From contig NC_085850.1 in NCBI RefSeq assembly GCF_020906515.1, positions 1,240,001 through 1,304,000 on the forward strand: 64,000 nucleotides of DNA, given 5' to 3'. The first letter of the stretch is position 1, and each line of letters opens with the position of its first letter. The notes beneath the pieces were generated by a model. That model was not told where the DNA came from, searched no databases, and saw only the letters and a program-made list of their open reading frames with translations. Position numbers and translations under genes: made by a program. The DNA comes from Vanrija pseudolonga. Taxonomy: Eukaryota; Basidiomycota; Tremellomycetes; Trichosporonales; Trichosporonaceae. Of this stretch, positions 46,674-56,722 are shown piece after piece.

Positions 46674-47519
46674 TCTAACACGGTGAACGACTGATACCGT
46701 TCGGTTAAGGACCCTGCCAACCTCTGGCGGAAGGAGGCAAGGCAGCAGGGATGAGCGGTGTGAGCTAGGTATGCTATGGATGAGGGTGCTGGGTCAGAAT
46801 GCGTGAGTGCGTATACGAATGAGAGTGCGGCCGTATGACCCGTGGGTCGGGGTGATTGAGTGACCGACAGCTGTTGAGCGTCAACAAGAAGTTGGGCGAG
46901 TGGGAAGGGAGAGTAGATAATGAAGAGATGCACAATACAGTCGAACAAATAAGTACTTACTAATTCATGAAATGCGACCAAGGGACGCGGAATCAAATTT
47001 GTAATCAGCTCCCGTCTATCAATAGTGCAATGGTGTCCACTGACCCACGTGCCGTTTACATGATTTGTGGAGTGGGGTGTATGTATGTAGAGATTCGTCG
47101 ACGTTGTTGGTGGCATGCTCACTGATAGTACCCCAAGCAGTCCTGGGAGAGCAGGAAGGCCAGGATGCTAAGGTAGGGTGGAGGTCTGCCGTGTGGCGCC
47201 GGTCCATGGTGGGGCTGTCCTCCTCCGCTTGAAGTGCGAAGGGCCTCAGACGACAAGTCATGCTGCACCACTCCAAGTCCCATGCACGCCTGCTATGCTC
47301 CAAGTCCCAAAAAGGTTGAAGTGTGTCAGTCAAGGGGACAAGTCAGTAAGGGAAAGGTAGTGCGGCGGATGTGGCAGGTTGAAAGTGGCACTTGCTCGAA
47401 CCCGCCTGCTCGACATGAACACGAACTAAATTGCATGGTTCTCAATGAAATACACAAATGCTGCTAACTCAGAGCTATCGAGTGCTCTCAACTCATCTCT
47501 ACAATGCTAAGGTTGAGGC
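46674..47519. other. Non-coding interval between the GIY-YIG-like gene and HSP70
   Basis: 846 bases with no supported gene; it should hold the missing 5' exon and promoter of the GIY-YIG-like gene. A 10-bp direct repeat (CCAAGTCCCA) occurs twice at about 47273 and 47300. Confidence 0.45.
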
Positions 47520-48453
47520 TTAGTCGACCTCCTCGACGGAGGGCTCGTCGTGGCCAGCGCCGGCGGCGCCGCCGGCACCGGGGAACCCACCCGGGGCCGC
47601 ACCCGGAGCGCCACCAGCACCGCCGGAGGCGGCGTAGAAGCGCTGCATGATGGGGTTCGAGACCTCCTCCAGTGCCTTCTGGTGCTCCTGAAGTTCCTCC
47701 TTGGAAGCGGCGTCCGAGGTGTCGAGGAACTTGATCGTCTCCTCGACCTTCGCCTCGAGCGCAGCCTTGTCCTCGGGCGAGAACTTGTCGCCGTTCTCAG
47801 AAAGCGTAGATTTAAGGCTGTACGAGAGCGACTCGAGTCCGTTCTTGATCTGGACGCGCTCGGCGACCTCGGCGTCCTCGGCGGCGTACTTCTCGGCCTC
47901 GGCGAGCATGCGCTCGATCTCCTCCTTGGAGAGACGGCCCTTGTCGTTTGTGATAGTAATCTTTTTGGTCAGCATTTCCCCCTATATTAGCATGTGTCAA
48001 CTCACCTTGGAGCTCTTGCCGGTAGTCTTGTCGGAAGCGTTGACGTTGAGGATACCGTTGGCGTCGACGTCGAACGAGACCTCGATCTGGGGGACACCAC
48101 GGGGAGCGGGGGGGATGCCGGCGAGCTCGAACTTGCCGAGGAGGTTGCAGTCCTTGGTCTTGGCACGCTCACCCTCAAAGACCTGGATGAGGACACCGGG
48201 CTGGTTGTCCGAGTAGGTCGAGAAGATCTCCGACTTCTTGGTGGGGACGGTGGTGTTGCGCTTGATGAGGGGGGTCATGATGCCGCCAGCGGTCTCGATA
48301 CCGAGCGAGAGAGGGGCAACGTCGAGGAGGAGGAGGTCCTGGGTGGCCTCCGAGGTCTCACCGTTGAGGATCGAGGCCTGGACGGCGGCACCGTAGGCGA
48401 CGGCCTCGTCGGGGTTGATCGAGCGGTTGGGCTCACGGCCAGAGAACATGTCC

Positions 48454-48485
<32 letters not shown>

Positions 48486-49609
48486 CGAGCCACCAACAAG
48501 GACGATCTCGTTGACGTTGGCCTTGTCGATCTTGGAGTCGCGGAGGACCTTCTCGACGGGCTCCATGGTGGAGCGGAAGAGGTCCTGGCAGAGCTCCTCG
48601 AAACGGGCACGGGTGATCGAGGTGTAGAAGTCGATACCGTCGAAGAGCGAGTCAATCTCGATCGAGGTCTGGGCAGCCGACGAGAGGGTGCGCTTAGCAC
48701 GCTCACAGGCGGTGCGGAGACGACGGAGGGCACGAGCGTTGGAAGAGAGGTCCTTCTTGTTCTTGCGCTTGAACTCCTGGACGAAGTGGTTGACGAGACG
48801 GTTGTCAAAGTCCTCACCACCAAGGTGGGTGTCACCGGCAGTGGCCTTGACCTCGAAGATGCCCTCCTCGATGGTGAGGAGCGAGACATCGAAGGTACCA
48901 CCACCAAGGTCGAAGATGAGAACGTTCTTCTCGCCCTCGGTCTTCTTGTCGAGACCGTAGGCAATGGCGGCGGCGGTGGGCTCGTTGATGATACGGAGGA
49001 CCTCGAGGCCGGCAATGGTACCGGCGTCCTTGGTGGCCTGACGCTGCGAGTCGTTGAAGTAGGCGGGGACGGTGACAACGGCCTTGGAGACGGTGCCGCC
49101 AAGGTAGGCCTCGGCGGTCTCCTTCATCTTGATGAGGACCATGGACGAGATCTCCTCGGGGGAGAACTGCTTCTCCTCACCGCGGTACTCGACCTGGATG
49201 AAGGGCTTGCCGCCCTTGGAGATGACCTTGAAGGGCCAGTGCTTCATGTCCGACTGGACCTCGGCGTCCTCGAACTTGCGGCCGATAAGACGCTTGGCGT
49301 CGAAGACGGTGTTGTAGGGGTTCATGGCGACCTGGTTCTTGGCAGCGTCACCGATGAGACGCTCCGAGTCGGTGAAGGCGACATAGGAGGGGGTGGTGCG
49401 GTTACCCTGGTCGTTGGCGATGATCTCGACACGGTCGTTCTGCCAGACGGCGACACAGGAGTAGGTGGTACCCTGGGAAACGAGGTCAGTATGGAGAAGG
49501 CTGACCGTAGCGAGCGAGACAGGCCAGCCAGCGACTGGTGGCAGCGCGCGGCTGAGCTGCTCTAGCTGGTACTCACGAGGTCGATACCGATAGCCTTAGA
49601 CTTCGACAT
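47520..49609 (-). CDS. SSA1: Cytosolic Hsp70 chaperone (Ssa type)
   Basis: An ATP-dependent chaperone for folding, transport and stress recovery. Three exons. Exon 1 is tiny ([11 protein letters not shown]). Exon 2 has [18 protein letters not shown] (phosphate 1), [35 protein letters not shown] (phosphate 2), [18 protein letters not shown] and the substrate-binding domain with [20 protein letters not shown]. Exon 3 has the lid helices starting near [20 protein letters not shown] and a Gly/Ala/Pro-rich end with the EEVD terminus (SVEEVD). EEVD marks a cytosolic/nuclear form able to bind TPR co-chaperones, so it is not the mitochondrial or ER form, and the GGAGGAPG linker is typical of Ssa proteins. 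About 640 residues. Codon use is extremely biased, as expected of a highly expressed gene. Confidence 0.96.
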
Positions 49610-49900
49610 TGTTACTAAGTTTTACTTTTGAAAGGGGGAAAGGATGAGTGTGTGGTTGAGAAAAGTGAGAAGCGGGGTGAGAAGACACGTAGAGGACTAA
49701 TATACCATCATTGGCTGTCCAGGGGCGTTGTCACTGGAAGCGCCCCCAGCCAACGAGTGTCCGCTAGCACCCACCACGACGTAACCGCGGAAACGGATGG
49801 AAGGGCAGAGAAGACAATCCGCCCTTCCACGTGGCATATTCGTGGCTTTCGCGCGGGATATGCGTGGCTTTTACTTCCGCCAATGCCACGAAGGAACCCC
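49610..49900 (-). promoter_or_regulatory. HSP70 promoter region
   Basis: A TATA-like GGTATATTA on the minus strand lies at 49698-49706, about 90 bases before the ATG. Further upstream are an inverted repeat GGAAGGGC (49799-49806) / GCCCTTCC (49821-49828) with a 14-base spacer, and a direct repeat ATATTCGTGGCTTT (49836-49849) / ATATGCGTGGCTTT (49858-49871), period 22. No perfect nGAAnnTTCn heat shock element was found by eye; the inverted repeat has GAA/TTC ends but wrong spacing. Confidence 0.45.
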
Positions 49901-51551
49901 CTCGAGACACCTGGTATGCCCTCGTCACTTCCACAGCCTTCGACGCCATCAAAGTACATTCTATCACCATCAAGAATTCGCCAAACCCCTCGAGATGAGT
50001 AAGGAATGCACGGTTGGAAGGGCAAAGGTGGTGCGCGACACCACGCGTCGTTTCGAGCGCTTTACCAGCCTTCCTCGGCGCTCCCATTGGCCCCTCCTCG
50101 CCGGCGGCAAGTGCTCGTTCCTCAACGGCATGACGCGTCGTGCGTCGGCGCCGCCGCGCATCATTCTAGGCGGTCACGACGCCGCTGCGAGGCCGAGGAA
50201 CGCCCTCGCCACCGCCCTTGGGCACCTTGATGACTCACACCGCTTACGGAACCCTTGTAAATGTTCCACATGCCCACTGTGGCCACTTCTCCACGCAACT
50301 AAATGGTCGGCGTGTAGCCCTTGCTCTGCTGATTTTTTTGACATATAGAGGTATGGAGGTACGGCCGGGACGGTGCATGTCAAGTGTTGGAAGGTGGATG
50401 GGCGGGAGGGAAGGTGGTATCGTCCTTGGGCGGACGATCCCTCGCCATCCGGCCTCGACTGGCGGCCCGCTGTTGCAGAGAAGTGAAGCTGGCTCGCTGG
50501 GCCGCAAGACTGTGGGACAAAGAGTGCATGTTGCGCGGGCGCGTGCATGGCGTTCGCGCCGTCAACACTAAGGCTGCTTCTCGCCCCTGGCCGACCATCC
50601 CCGTCCGCCGTCCCACAACCGTCCAGGTCGATACTGGCTGTCAAAAAGGCGTCTCACTGAGACTCTGACCAGGACAAGATGACGACAATTTGCACGAGAC
50701 CAGCGCAGGCATGGATGCGGTAGCGCGCGCCGGGCAGGCCAGGTGCCCCCAGCCAGCCTGGTGTAGCAGCAGCAACCCACCACCGACGCCGACCAGCGGC
50801 CCGCGCGAGACCACCAATGCCCTCAAAGAGTGCTCTGGTCCACGGGGGACACATCGCATATTATTGCCGCCTCATAGCAGCCCGTGCCAATGTGGCAGCC
50901 TTGACGGCGATCAGAAAGCCAACGGACGCCAGGAACCTCTTGGCCACAAGTGATCAGCGGGCAACAAGCCATATCAGTTGCCGAATATACCTCTCCCGGC
51001 CCTCTGCATCAACACATACCTCGGCTCATCTCGGTTGCGCGCATCGTATCATTTCTGCTGCTGCTGCGTACATCGTATCATGCCCGCTTAGTGTATGAAC
51101 TGCGGCGGATACTGCCCCGGTACCGAACTGATAGTTTCCCCCGGTGCCGAAGACGACTATCAGTGCAGGGTCGGCTTCGGCCGAAGTGTCCTGTGGTGCC
51201 GGTTTGAACGTGGTGTCCCGTGTCAACAGTGTGAATGGAACACCGCCTCGCGTCACGGAGAGTCGAACCATCCCGGTGGGAGCAGCAAGATCACGCGGAT
51301 GCTCAGTCTAGTTGAACCACTCAGTAGGGCCGTCCCGAACGACAATGAGAGGAAGCAGCCAGGAGCCGACGTCAGAACAAGTTAGAAGACCCCCGGAACA
51401 CCACACTGTCAGTCCCCAGCCCACCCAGCCGCTCGTAAATGGGTATGCAACCAACAGCTATATGCTTTACTAGCCGCCGGAAGGGTTGACGACCAAGACA
51501 CAGTCCCAGACCGCTTTCTATGCCAGACGCAGATCGCAATCGTGACGTCCT
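49901..51551. other. Long interval without a supported gene
   Basis: About 1.65 kb between the HSP70 promoter and the ERG25 stop. Open frames are present, for example from ATG 49995 (MSKECTVGRAKVVRDTTRRF, about 117 residues), but they have no recognisable motif or intron logic and may be chance. A further GGAAGGGC copy is at about 50014. Nothing else is seen. Confidence 0.45.
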
Positions 51552-52639
51552 CTACTGCTTCTTGCCCTTGCCGTACGAGAGCACGACGCGCTCGGCGGCA
51601 ACACCCTCCTGCTCGATGCGGGCGTTCTCAGCCTGCTCGACGGCGGCACGCTCGGCAGCCTTGGCCTTGGCCATGCGCTCCTTGTAGGCGTGGTACTTGG
51701 CGTCGGTGCCGAGAGAGTAGTCCCACCAGCGGAAGGAAGTCGAGAAGCAGTTGACAAAGGCCATGTGGTGGAAGTCGTGGTGGTCGGCGCCGGCCCAGAA
51801 GGGGAGGAAGTGGCGGAGCGACCAGGGGAAGTCGTAGCCCGAGTGGGCGTCAACGGCCTGGAAGAGACGGAGGGTGACCCAGACGTAAACAGTGAGGATG
51901 TGGAGGTCCTTGCGCCAGAGGCAGTAGAGGAAGGGGCCCGAGATGGTGCCCTGGGCGAGAATCATGACCTCGAGGGGGTGGGCGTACTCGGCGGCGAGGC
52001 CGATGGGGGCCGAGAACTCGTGGTGAAGCTTGTGGATGTTCTTGTAGAGGGGACCCCAGTGGAGGGCGCGGTGAGCCCAGTAGTGGAACATGTCCTCAAA
52101 GACGAAGAAGAAGGCGATCTGCGCAGCCATGAGCCACAGAGGCGAGAAGGGAACCTCGAACGTGGCCATGCCAAAGTAGCAGCAGATGGGGTGGAAGAGC
52201 CAGATGAGGGGAGCCTCGCAGGTGAAGTGGGTGAGGAGGACGACCTTGGTGCACTTCCAGATCTGCTCAGTCGAGACCGTCTTGTTCTGCTGGATCTTCC
52301 ACTTGCGGAAGAAGGGCAGCGCGTCGATGATGAGCCAGGGGATGGCGCGGCCAAAGTAAACCACCTAGGCGAGTCAGCACCTCCTCTCACCACTCAACAA
52401 CCACAACTCCCACCCACCTCGTGGAGGACAAAGCTCATGACACCAGTCGCAAGGATGGCGTTGCCCATGTAGATGTAGTAGTCGGCCCAGAGGCGCTCAA
52501 AGTAGCTGAGGCTGCTGAGGTCGATGCCGGGGTACAGCGCGTTCTGGGCAGCCGTGGCATTGGAGCGGACGAGCTGCTCGGCGATGCCAGGCGCGAACTT
52601 TTGGACGTAGTCGATCGCGACGTCGTATGCGGCGGCCAT
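51552..52639 (-). CDS. ERG25: C-4 methylsterol oxidase
   Basis: An ER membrane non-haem di-iron enzyme that oxidises C-4 methyl groups of 4,4-dimethylzymosterol in ergosterol synthesis, with Erg26 and Erg27. Exon 1 (from MAAAYDVAIDYVQKFAPGIA) has a membrane segment (YYIYMGNAILATGVMSFVLH). Exon 2 starts VYFGRAIPWLIIDALPFF and has three His boxes of the fatty-acid hydroxylase superfamily: HYWAHRALHW, HKLHHEFSAP and DHHDFHHM, plus the family element HSGYDFPWSLRHFLPFWAGA. The C terminus, with an Ala/Glu-rich stretch, ends SYGKGKKQ and has a basic ER-retention-like end. About 345 residues. The single intron of about 50 nt lies at about 52365-52413. Confidence 0.95.
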
Positions 52640-53322
52640 GGTGAAGTGCGGTGTGGTCTACTACGAATGGGCAAGCTGTGTCTGTCTAAGAAGCAAGCGG
52701 TCTCGACGCTCTGGATATATATAAAGCACGAGATTGAGATTCGGGATGGACCGGTCGCGTCAGTGTTGGTGGTTGGATGTAAAAACAATCTTACGACGTG
52801 CGCGTGGTGGTGGTGGTGGCACACACTGCGTACAGGCTCGCTGGCTGGTGCTGGGCTCACCCAAAAAAGTGGAACGATCTACGCGGCCACAGCCAGGGAC
52901 GGGTGCCACCTGGGGTGGTGGTGCGGTGGTGGGTGGTATGGACGCGCCGTGGTTTACACGGGCGGGGGAGCCCGGGCGCGCCGGCTTGACGCCAGGGCAG
53001 TCTGGCTGGTTCTGACGCGTGCGGCTGCGCTGCGCTGCTGCCTGGCCTGTTGCCTGGTGCCACCCCACTGAACGCACGATGGCACGATTTCTGGGGTGGA
53101 ATAATTCAACGGGGAGCGGACCTAGGCCGGAGCCAGAAAGTGACACTGACACGGGAGCCTGACACACCAAACTTCAGGGAAGCCACGCGACAACCACGCG
53201 AGTGACGTGCCTTCGGCGCAACTCAACCTCGCAACAATAACAACATCTCTTATTGTATCGGGCACTTGCCGCAACTCCCTTCCTTGCCTCCCTTCCTCCC
53301 TACGCATCGTCCCACACACACA
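52640..53322. promoter_or_regulatory. Divergent promoter between ERG25 and DAD4
   Basis: 683 bases. A TATA-type run (atatatataaa, 52715-52725) lies about 76 bases before the ERG25 start. GCCACCCCAC at 53059-53068 matches eight of ten bases of the SRE-1 site ATCACCCCAC bound by Sre1/SREBP, which controls ERG genes in Cryptococcus; in this GT/CA-rich stretch the match could be chance. Confidence 0.4.
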
Positions 53323-53808
53323 ATGCAGGCAATGGAGAACCCGCACGAGATCGAGCAGGCGATCCTGCTCGAGCGCATCATCGGCAATGTAGTGGGTAGC
53401 CTGTTCTAGTACCATCTAACCCACCCGCAGGTCAAGTGCAACGAGGCCGTTGCCGAGATGAACCTCTGCATCAAGGTGGGTTGTCTGCGTGGGGCTGGCT
53501 TGGTGATACGATGCGCGTGTGAGGGTGTTACGATGCGCATGTGCGCGCTGCGAGATGCAGCGCGGCCCACGCCCGCAATGTCACCCGAGGCGGGCGGCGT
53601 GGCTTGCAGCTTGCGCCGCGCTCGGCCCTCGCGTCATTTGGCATGGGCCACTCACTGACCGGCGTCTTCCCGCACGTACTCATGCACACTGCAGGACTTT
53701 ATCGATTCGTCCACGTCGGTGCTGATCGCCGCCAAACTCGTCGACAACTACAACGACAATGCGGCATACTACCTCGGCAAGGTCGACAAGCTGCCCGAAC
53801 CGGTGTAG
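53323..53808 (+). CDS. DAD4: DASH/Dam1 complex subunit Dad4
   Basis: Dad4 is a very small subunit of the ten-part DASH ring that links kinetochores to spindle microtubules. Three exons: 53323-53391 (MQAMENPHEIEQAILLERII then GNV), 53431-53475 (VKCNEAVAEMNLCIK) and 53695-53808 (DFIDSSTSVLIAAKLVDNYN to KVDKLPEPV, TAG). The introns are 39 nt and 219 nt. The protein is 76 residues, close to yeast Dad4 (72), and the MENPHE start, the LxRIIGNV segment and the coiled-coil middle with N-E-x-V are family hallmarks. The conserved MENPHE begins at the second ATG (53332), so translation may start there. Too short and too split to show up as an open frame. Confidence 0.87.
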
Positions 53809-54170
53809 TCCGCCAGCGAATGGCATTGCCGCGAATGGCGCGCGCTGCGTCGTCGCGCCCGAGACCGCCCGGCGGTGGTGGTGGTCTGATGTTCGCGGCG
53901 CCGGCCGGACGACGGCCAACTGCTCTGTCGCCATCGGCCCCATCCCCCACGACGCCACCTGATCCACAACACTGGGCTACGAGCCACGTCCTTCCCAGAC
54001 CACACCGCTCTCCAAGCTACCACTTCACCTTGTCACAACCACAACACACAACCTCTACTTGTATGCATGTACCCTTGAAAGCTACCAACCCGCCATGCGG
54101 CGCCACATGAAGCCCTACGGAAGACTACTCCGAACTACCCCTCCACCCACTCCCCTCCACCTACACCTCG
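53809..54170. terminator. Convergent 3' region of DAD4 and aldose epimerase
   Basis: 362 bases between two facing stops, with no supported gene. No terminator motif can be assigned. Confidence 0.4.
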
Positions 54171-55352
54171 CTAGATCTCCTGGCCCTCGGGCACCGTGTC
54201 AAAGACATACTCGGAGATGTTGACATACTGCGCACGCGCGGGCGAGTAGACGTCGTTGTAGCCCCACTCGGGGTGGTTGACGGCGTCGATCCTGGGCGGC
54301 GTCAGCACAAAAGTGGCACACTCGGACTCACCATCCCTGTGGCTCGATAGCCATCGAGCTGTACTGCTCTGCCTTTCCGAGCTGGGTCTCGACGCTGCCG
54401 TCGAACCCGTTACCAGAGTAGAGCTGGATCGCGGGCTGGTTTGTGTGCACGCTGAGGCGGATACCAGTCGCCTTGGACGCCAGGATAACCTGTGCCGGGC
54501 CGACGGAGGCCGAGTTCGGCGCCTCGGGCCGGTCGAACACGAAGCAGTTGTCGATGCCGACGCCGCCCTCGCCGCAGAATTTGGCGCCCTGCGCGCCGTC
54601 GCGCACCACCCGAGGAGCAGTGTAGTTGAGCGGGTGGTCGCCCGACACCGTGAGCACCTCGCCCGTGGGCACCGAGATGCCGTCGACAGCGACGACGCGG
54701 CTGCCCTGCGGCACGTGCAGCACGTCGTCGAGCACGGTCGGGGCGAGCGTGCTCGACAGGTTGAAGTACGCGTGGGTCGTGAGCAGGATCGGCGTCGCCT
54801 CGTCGAGCGGGAGCGCGGTGAGCGCGACGCGGAGGGTGCCCTTGGCCACAGTGTAGGTCGCGTGCACGAGCTGGCGTGAGCACTCGCTTGAGCTTGCTTT
54901 CCACTCACAACCTTGCCCGGGAACCCCTCGAACCCGTCGTCACCAAGCGCAAAGGTCACGCTAGTGTCCGTGGACGCCTCGACGGCCCAGTCGCGCGCGT
55001 CATACCCGCGCACGCCGCCGTGCAGCGCGTTCTGTCCCCCGTGGTCGTTGTTGGTGACCTGGAAGGTCTTGCCCCCGAGCGAGAAGCGGCCGTGGGCCAT
55101 GCGGTTCGCGTACCGGCCCACCACGGCGCCAAAGTACGCGTTGCCCTTCTCGGCGTGGTACTGCGCCGGGTCGGCGTACCCCTCGTTCACCTCGCGCCAG
55201 GCGCCAGTGCGGTCCGGCACGCGGAGGGAGACGAGGCGCGCGCCGTACGGGATGAAGCTCGCCTCGATGCCCTCCGCCTTGATGGTGATGACCTTGAGCC
55301 CGGCGGCGGAGCGCGGCGCAGCAGAGGAGGCGGACAGAGCAGCGAACGACAT
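54171..55352 (-). CDS. Aldose 1-epimerase (galactose mutarotase family)
   Basis: It interconverts alpha and beta anomers of hexoses, feeding the Leloir pathway; some relatives act on other sugars. Exon 1 (from MSFAALSASSAAPRSAAGLK) carries FIPYGARLVSLRVPDRTGAW, AYFGAVVGRYANRMAHGRFS and NNDHGGQNALHGGVRGYDAR (substrate-binding NALHGG). Exon 2 starts HATYTVAKGTLRVALTAL and has the catalytic-His region LTTHAYFNLSS, with GIDNCFVFDRPE and IQLYSGNGFDGS following. Exon 3 is HPEWGYNDVYSPARAQYVNI to VPEGQEI. About 365 residues in one domain. The short hydrophobic, Ala/Ser-rich N terminus is not a clear signal peptide. The start is the ATG directly ahead of the conserved block. A longer open frame upstream has no support. 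Confidence 0.9.
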   Translation of the reverse strand: MSFAALSASSAAPRSAAGLKVITIKAEGIEASFIPYGARLVSLRVPDRTGAWREVNEGYADPAQYHAEKGNAYFGAVVGRYANRMAHGRFSLGGKTFQVTNNDHGGQNALHGGVRGYDARDWAVEASTDTSVTFALGDDGFEGFPGKVVSGKQAQASAHASSCTRPTLWPRAPSASRSPRSRSTRRRRSCSRPTRTSTCRARSPRPCSTTCCTCRRAAASSLSTASRCPRARCSRCRATTRSTTLLLGWCATARRAPNSAARAASASTTASCSTGPRRRTRPPSARHRLSWRPRRLVSASACTQTSPRSSSTLVTGSTAASRPSSERQSSTARWLSSHRDGESECATFVLTPPRIDAVNHPEWGYNDVYSPARAQYVNISEYVFDTVPEGQEI

Positions 55353-56101
55353 GGTGCAGTGGGTGTGGGGGTTTGGGAGAGAGAGAGAGAGATGAGGACC
55401 CCCACACGGCCGCTTTATCGGTTTGGCAGCGCGGGCGATATGGCCGGTTGCGGCGTCACCACCGCCGGGCCGGCGTTGAGCGCCGAGACCGGCCCGGGGG
55501 ATACACGGCGCATTTGCGGCGTGTTGTCGAGGCCTGCCTTGGCGCGACGCGGCGCGGCGCTGTGACTGCGGGTGTGTGTCACTGCATGCGACGAATCGAA
55601 CATAGATGTTGTTTCTGGACATCTCTGCAGACATGGCGAGGTGTGCATCAAGTTAGTTCAACCTGACGACTGCTGGCAACGATGAGACACACCGCAAGCC
55701 ACACCGGTCTCGACAATCTCAACACCGACACTTGGCGCCGGCGTAGCGGGTATGCTACGCGACGGCGATACGCAAGCACCGACACGGCGCTGACAACTAA
55801 CGGCTAGAGAAGTGCCCACACGCACGCCGTATGCTGTGCTCACGGCGATATCAATGCCCCACCGCCGCTCCGGCCATCCACGGCCAACTGACGCAGATCT
55901 CGGCGTTGACAAGGTTGGCGCTTTGGCCGCGCATCAGCCACAAGACCTATTGTAGCTTACTCACGTTGGCATTGTTCGAAGCAGCGTGCGGGTAGCAAAG
56001 GACCCCAGCACATCCTACCTGACATCGCAGAGCCGTTGACGGGGATGACGATGCAGTCGTCTCGTTTACCATCGCGCTCACTTCACTAACGCCGGCCGAC
56101 C
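55353..56101. other. Divergent intergenic region
   Basis: 749 bases between the epimerase start and the start of the CFEM-like gene. A GA run of about 16 bases lies in the epimerase leader at about 55376. No coding exon or factor site is supported. Confidence 0.45.
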
Positions 56102-56722
56102 ATGCGCTTCCCTCTCCTCCTCCTCCTCGCTCCCCTCCTCCTCGCGGCGCACGCAGCCGCCCTGTCCGCCGCCAAGCAGTTCAGCCTCGACCCCGACACG
56201 ACAGCGTCCAGTATGCCTCGGCACCCCACGTCCTCGCTGACTGACTCCCAGCGCCGTTCCTCCAGTGCCACGGCGGCATCACCAAGGCCGTCAACCTCCC
56301 TGGGCGAGACACCAACTTCCCCGAGGCGATCACGCTGAACTGCAAGTTCAAGGTGGGTGGGGTGGTGGGGCTGGCCGCGAGTCGAGTCGGGCTTGGCTAG
56401 GGCTGGTTGCCCCGCTCACGCCCCAGACCTGGAACACACTCATGGCCTCGTGCCTCCTCCGCGCGTGCGTCTCGGCCCCCGACCTCGCCTACGCGGTAGA
56501 GTATGGCTAGTCGTTCTGCCGCCGTGCCGGGGTCCCTGGCGTCGAGTTCACCTTCCCCCAGTGGTTCCTCGAGAGCGACGGGGGCGCGTATTACCTGTGC
56601 GTGGGATAGGGGGTAGCATCGCTGACAGCAGGGCGTCGCTCGAGTCGAGCGCCGCGGGGAGACCTGGCGTCGCTGCGGCGGCGGCGCTCGCTGGTGTTGT
56701 CGTCGCTGCGTTCATTCAGTGA
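56102..56722 (+). CDS. CFEM-like GPI-type secreted protein with an in-frame TAG
   Basis: A signal peptide (MRFPLLLLLAPLLLAAHAAA) starts exon 1 (56102-56210). Exon 2 (56252-56352) has FLQCHGGITKAVNLPGRDTN and ITLNCKFK. Exon 3 (56427-56596) has TWNTLMASCLLRACVSAPDL and SFCRRAGVPG. Exon 4 ends in a Ser/Gly/Ala stretch and the hydrophobic tail VAAAAALAGVVVAAFIQ typical of a GPI signal. The SCLLRACVSAPDL...SFCRRAGV pattern resembles the second half of a CFEM domain; CFEM proteins sit at fungal surfaces and some bind haem. A TAG at 56508-56510 falls between YAVEYG and SFCRR, in frame with coding sense on both sides, where a Gln or Ala often stands in relatives. Only a 15-nt 'intron' could remove it, so it is probably a nonsense change or a pseudogene. 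Only five Cys are visible, against the usual eight. Confidence 0.55.

Noticed and set aside
47994-49565. 523-codon open frame on the plus strand, antisense to HSP70
   Set aside because: Long antisense frames are a known by-product of the extreme codon bias of HSP70 genes; the product is Leu/Val/Asp/Gly-rich with no domain, and the minus-strand protein is beyond doubt.
49797-50348. 183-codon open frame upstream of HSP70
   Set aside because: It overlaps the HSP70 promoter, has no motif, and its composition fits a chance frame in GC-rich DNA; a smaller gene from ATG 49995 cannot be fully excluded.
51230-51330. Possible tRNA on the minus strand, because of a GGTTCGACTCT stretch resembling a B box
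   Set aside because: The putative D arm does not pair, the A box is off by one position and no matching acceptor stem can be drawn.
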